Assembly (NCBI GenBank): GCA_016200265.1
Contig: JACQFE010000002.1
Span: forward strand, 1-64,000
Direction: 5' to 3'
From: Planctomycetota bacterium
GTDB taxonomy: Bacteria; Planctomycetota; Phycisphaerae; UBA1845
Length of the DNA: 64,000 nt
In this document: positions 61,587 through 64,000 of the stretch, in pieces
Position numbering within the stretch: the stretch's first letter is position 1
Layout: each line of letters begins with the position of its first letter
Program-made: the position numbers and the translations under genes
The notes under the pieces: model-generated
Told to the model about the DNA's origin: nothing
What the model saw: only the letters and a program-made list of their open reading frames with translations
Database searches by the model: none

Positions 61587-62432
61587 TTGCTCCTTGGATA
61601 CAACACCAACGGCTTCGCCCATCACTCCCTCGAAGACGCATTCTCGATTATTCATGAGATCGGATACCGCGCCGTCGCGCTAACGATTGAGAAAGACTTG
61701 CTCGACCCGCCGGATTCGCGAGGCCTGTCTCGCGCAGTCGCCGGATTGCGGCCTCTTCTAACCCGTTTTCCGATGCGCTTGACGATCGAAACAGGTTCGC
61801 GATTCCTACTTGACCCCCGTCGAAAGCACCAGCCGACATTGCTCAGCGGCTCGTCCGAAGGCCGAAGAACCCGCCTTGAGTTTTTGAAGGCAGCCGTTGA
61901 CCTGGCGGCGGAAACAAACGCCGCGTGCGTTTCACTCTGGTCCGGCTCGGCCGACGACGGCGCCCCGCAAGCCGAGTGCTTCGATCGCCTGCGGCGCGGG
62001 TTGGATGACCTCTTGATTCACGCGGATCGACGCAAGGTAAGACTGGCGTTTGAACCGGAACCGGGCATGTTCGTTGAAACCATGGCCCAATTTGAGGAAT
62101 TGCACGATGCCATGAATCATCCGCGATTCGGCCTGACTCTTGACGTCGGCCACGTCCACTGCCTTTCCGATGGCGACGTCGCGGCTCACGTGCATCGATG
62201 GCGAGATCGCTTATGGAACGTGCATATCGAGGACATGCGCCGCGGAACCCATGAGCATCTCATGTTCGGCGATGGAGACATGGACGTGGCCGGGGCGATC
62301 AACGCGCTAGCGGCGATCCAATATTCAGGCCCGGTTCATATCGAGCTTTCTCGCCACAGTCACGATGCCGTGAACGTAGCCCAAGCTGCGTATGATTTTT
62401 TATCGAAGAAATTGGAACGACAAGAGAATTAG
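61587..62432 (+). CDS. Sugar phosphate isomerase/epimerase-like TIM barrel
   Basis: A 281-residue AP-endonuclease-2/xylose-isomerase-like barrel with a TTG start; no strong ribosome site is seen. Conserved acidic and His residues are visible in LAFEPEPGMFVE, LTLDVGHVHCL and LWNVHIEDMRRGTHEHLMFGDGDMD, the usual divalent-metal set. GYNTNGFAHHSLEDAFSII opens the barrel. The family includes sugar epimerases and EboC/EboE-associated proteins; the substrate is not readable. Convergent with the pilus-like gene, with a 4-base overlap of stops. Confidence 0.8.
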   Translation: MLLGYNTNGFAHHSLEDAFSIIHEIGYRAVALTIEKDLLDPPDSRGLSRAVAGLRPLLTRFPMRLTIETGSRFLLDPRRKHQPTLLSGSSEGRRTRLEFLKAAVDLAAETNAACVSLWSGSADDGAPQAECFDRLRRGLDDLLIHADRRKVRLAFEPEPGMFVETMAQFEELHDAMNHPRFGLTLDVGHVHCLSDGDVAAHVHRWRDRLWNVHIEDMRRGTHEHLMFGDGDMDVAGAINALAAIQYSGPVHIELSRHSHDAVNVAQAAYDFLSKKLERQEN

Positions 62433-63691
62433 GGGTTTACAACACGTTCCCAAGTTCCGCGCGTGAGTGTCATCTGGTAGGTGCTGTAGCCGACGATCTT
62501 GTTGTTGAAAATCGAAGAATCATAATCCACTTCGGCCCCAGAGATCTTCACCGTAAATGTGCCCTCCGTAAGGATCGAACCGTGGAACCGCGTGGATGCG
62601 GAAATTGACGTATTGCCGCGAATGTGCACAAGCCCCCAGACTTCGTTGGGGTAGGTGTCGAGAGTGTTGGCATTCCATGCGCCCAGATAAGGTGAATTGG
62701 CCGGATTGAAGTTCGTTCCGCTTGAAGCCTCCATAAGACTCGTAGTGCTACTCGTCATTGAAAAATCCGCCGCACCATCAACAATGATTGCCGGATAGTC
62801 GGCACGATAGTTCTGGATCAAATTCGGATCGGCGAAGGTCACCTTTCGGCCTGCGTTGATACGAATGATCAGCGTGCCCCAGATTCTGGATTGCTTGACG
62901 GTTACGTCCGTGTTCACGGCGTTCATGAAGTACACGCCATCGGTGTTGGCCGTTCCCCAGGGATTGCTTCCGGGCGTCAGAAGTCTTTTGTCAATGTCAC
63001 CCGTGGGAATCGTCGTGGCCACTGCGATATAATTGTTGATGAGATTGGCGTCCGGCATCGTGAGAGTCGGCGCGCCGGCTGTATACAAGCCAGTTACGGT
63101 GCCAACCGTGCCGGCGACGACAGTTTCAACAGCGCCGTTGACCGTGCCAAAGTTGACCAACTTGCCGTTGGTGGCCATTGGCGCGCCGGTGACGGTAAAG
63201 CTCTTGAGTAGATTGATGGTAATGTCGCCGTTGGCGGCCACCGATTTTTTCAGCGCATCCAAAGGAATTGGGTTGGCGTTGGCCGTTGCTTTTACGATAT
63301 AGGTCGCATTTCGCACAGTTCCCGTCCCCGTAAACAATACGGGCTCGGATTGGGAGTCAGTCAAATCACCATCCGTTGGATCAACGCCGGCCAGCGTGTA
63401 CTTTCCCGAACCATAGCTGATGTTGGTCTGCCAATTTCCATTCGGACGATTCGTTCGCCAGTGTGAATCACTTTGAATCAAGTACATCCCCGTCTCAATC
63501 GCGGATTCGGCGTACAGACGTGCTTCGGTCAAATCATTTGCATCTTGTACGGTTCGACGTTCGACACGGGTCGCGAGCACCGCGGAAATTCCCACAACCG
63601 TGACAAGCATTGAGGTTCCCAGAACGGCCAAATACATGCTGCCGCGTCGTCGTGGGTGCGCGCGGGCGAAAATGGAATCATGAATTACCAT
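62429..63691 (-). CDS. PilX-like type IV pilus assembly/secreted beta-helix protein
   Basis: A 420-residue protein. The N-terminus RAHPRRRGSMYLAVLGTSMLVTVVG (broken in text) is an Arg-rich stretch before a pilin-like helix, as in PilX and GspK minor pseudopilins. The ASAIETGMYLI-type helix continues to about 75. The rest is a beta-rich, Thr/Ala/Gly/Asn-rich region (about 130-410), probably a solenoid with a VWGLVHIRGNTS segment. It overlaps the upstream gene, which encodes a pilin-modification-like protein, by 7 bases (ATGGTAA). Together they look like a minor-pilin operon running in from beyond the window. Confidence 0.65.
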   Translation of the reverse strand: MVIHDSIFARAHPRRRGSMYLAVLGTSMLVTVVGISAVLATRVERRTVQDANDLTEARLYAESAIETGMYLIQSDSHWRTNRPNGNWQTNISYGSGKYTLAGVDPTDGDLTDSQSEPVLFTGTGTVRNATYIVKATANANPIPLDALKKSVAANGDITINLLKSFTVTGAPMATNGKLVNFGTVNGAVETVVAGTVGTVTGLYTAGAPTLTMPDANLINNYIAVATTIPTGDIDKRLLTPGSNPWGTANTDGVYFMNAVNTDVTVKQSRIWGTLIIRINAGRKVTFADPNLIQNYRADYPAIIVDGAADFSMTSSTTSLMEASSGTNFNPANSPYLGAWNANTLDTYPNEVWGLVHIRGNTSISASTRFHGSILTEGTFTVKISGAEVDYDSSIFNNKIVGYSTYQMTLTRGTWERVVNP

Positions 63692-64000
63692 TGGTTTAAT
63701 GGCACTCCGGTTGACGACACGGGATTGGTCTGCGCCCGGAGCGCGGTAAACGTCGCAAGCATCGCGGTTCCTTTCTTGATCGTCACCGTAATCTTCTTTA
63801 CCCCGGTTTCGGAAATTGCGGGTTGCGTCACCGAGGGTGTTGTCGCGTTGACGCGGACAACGGCGACCTGCTCGGTCCAGCCGGTCAATCCTGAAATAGC
63901 GGTGCCGTCACGATGAACCGGGGGCGAAGCGGAATAATTGCGATAATCGTCCACGTCATCGAATCCTGTGCGCCCCGGACCGATGTCCAAAGGCTCGAGC
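63685..64000 (-). CDS. PilV-like protein, partial (3' end only)
   Basis: The frame is open to the window edge, so the start is outside. About 104 residues are visible: LDIGPGRTGFDDVDDYRNYSASPPV (broken in text), then DGTAISGLTGWTEQVAVVRVNA and a closing VKKITVTIKKGTAMLATFTALRAQTN. The FDDVDDY-x-x-x-S-x-S-P-P and DGT segments are typical of type IV pilus modification/minor-pilin (PilV-like) proteins in Planctomycetota. The next gene starts inside its last codons. Confidence 0.65.
   Translation of the reverse strand, partial: LEPLDIGPGRTGFDDVDDYRNYSASPPVHRDGTAISGLTGWTEQVAVVRVNATTPSVTQPAISETGVKKITVTIKKGTAMLATFTALRAQTNPVSSTGVPLNQW

Overview
The window looks like chromosomal DNA of a free-living Planctomycetota bacterium, probably of the Phycisphaerae or a related uncultured lineage. 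This is inferred from family content and is not proven. The clues are four membrane proteins with a C-x2-C-x-Y ... R-C-P-E-C-G zinc ribbon, secreted proteins with thrombospondin-3, EGF and Myxococcus-type Cys-rich repeats, an IPTL-CTERM tail, a dockerin-like C-terminus, a BatA/vWA membrane protein, and many TTG and GTG starts. No rRNA, CRISPR array or complete insertion sequence was seen. There is one tRNA.

Layout. Positions 1-3250 are the right end of an integrated element: an excisionase-like start, a zinc-finger protein, a RepA-like ATPase and a tyrosine recombinase whose reading frame runs into the 3' end of tRNA-Phe. Positions 3376-16610 are mostly envelope and secreted proteins: TPR protein, hydrolase, lipoprotein and beta-barrel porin, dioxygenase-like protein, a large TSP3/EGF surface protein, PQQ propeller, and small proteins. 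Positions 16638-22408 carry korAB (2-oxoacid:ferredoxin oxidoreductase), a CBS-domain cystathionine beta-synthase or cysteine synthase, and two hypotheticals. Positions 22888-25678 hold a perfect parS-like palindrome and a divergent pair for nucleotide-sugar metabolism (UDP-sugar dehydrogenase and DegT aminotransferase). Positions 25778-38818 hold an ABC ATPase, zinc-ribbon proteins, HAD phosphatase, aspS, FHA and FecR proteins, an M42 peptidase, a BatA/vWA protein and DedA. Positions 38847-45659 hold ComM, two tandem SPFH proteins and a Cys-rich IPTL-CTERM protein. Positions 45830-49340 hold cysH behind a predicted cysteine attenuator, then a metal P-type ATPase. Positions 49282-64000 hold tdk, a SpoIIE phosphatase, mgtE, an LD-carboxypeptidase, a DUF486 protein, BtpA, groES, a GH20 hexosaminidase next to a sodium:solute symporter, a PGRP amidase, a FlgM-like protein, a sugar isomerase-like protein and two pilus-type genes.

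The most interesting locus is 45830-46080, upstream of cysH. A strong promoter sits so close to an unlisted 50-codon ORF that the mRNA should be leaderless. That ORF has a Cys-Ala-Cys-Cys run. It is followed by a strong intrinsic terminator whose 3' arm is nearly duplicated at the ORF stop codon, so a competing antiterminator can form. This is the architecture of a ribosome-mediated cysteine-responsive attenuator.

The second theme is short interspersed repeats of at least six kinds, scattered between genes. Two copies of a G/C-run palindrome lie in frame inside genes, one of them aspartyl-tRNA synthetase.
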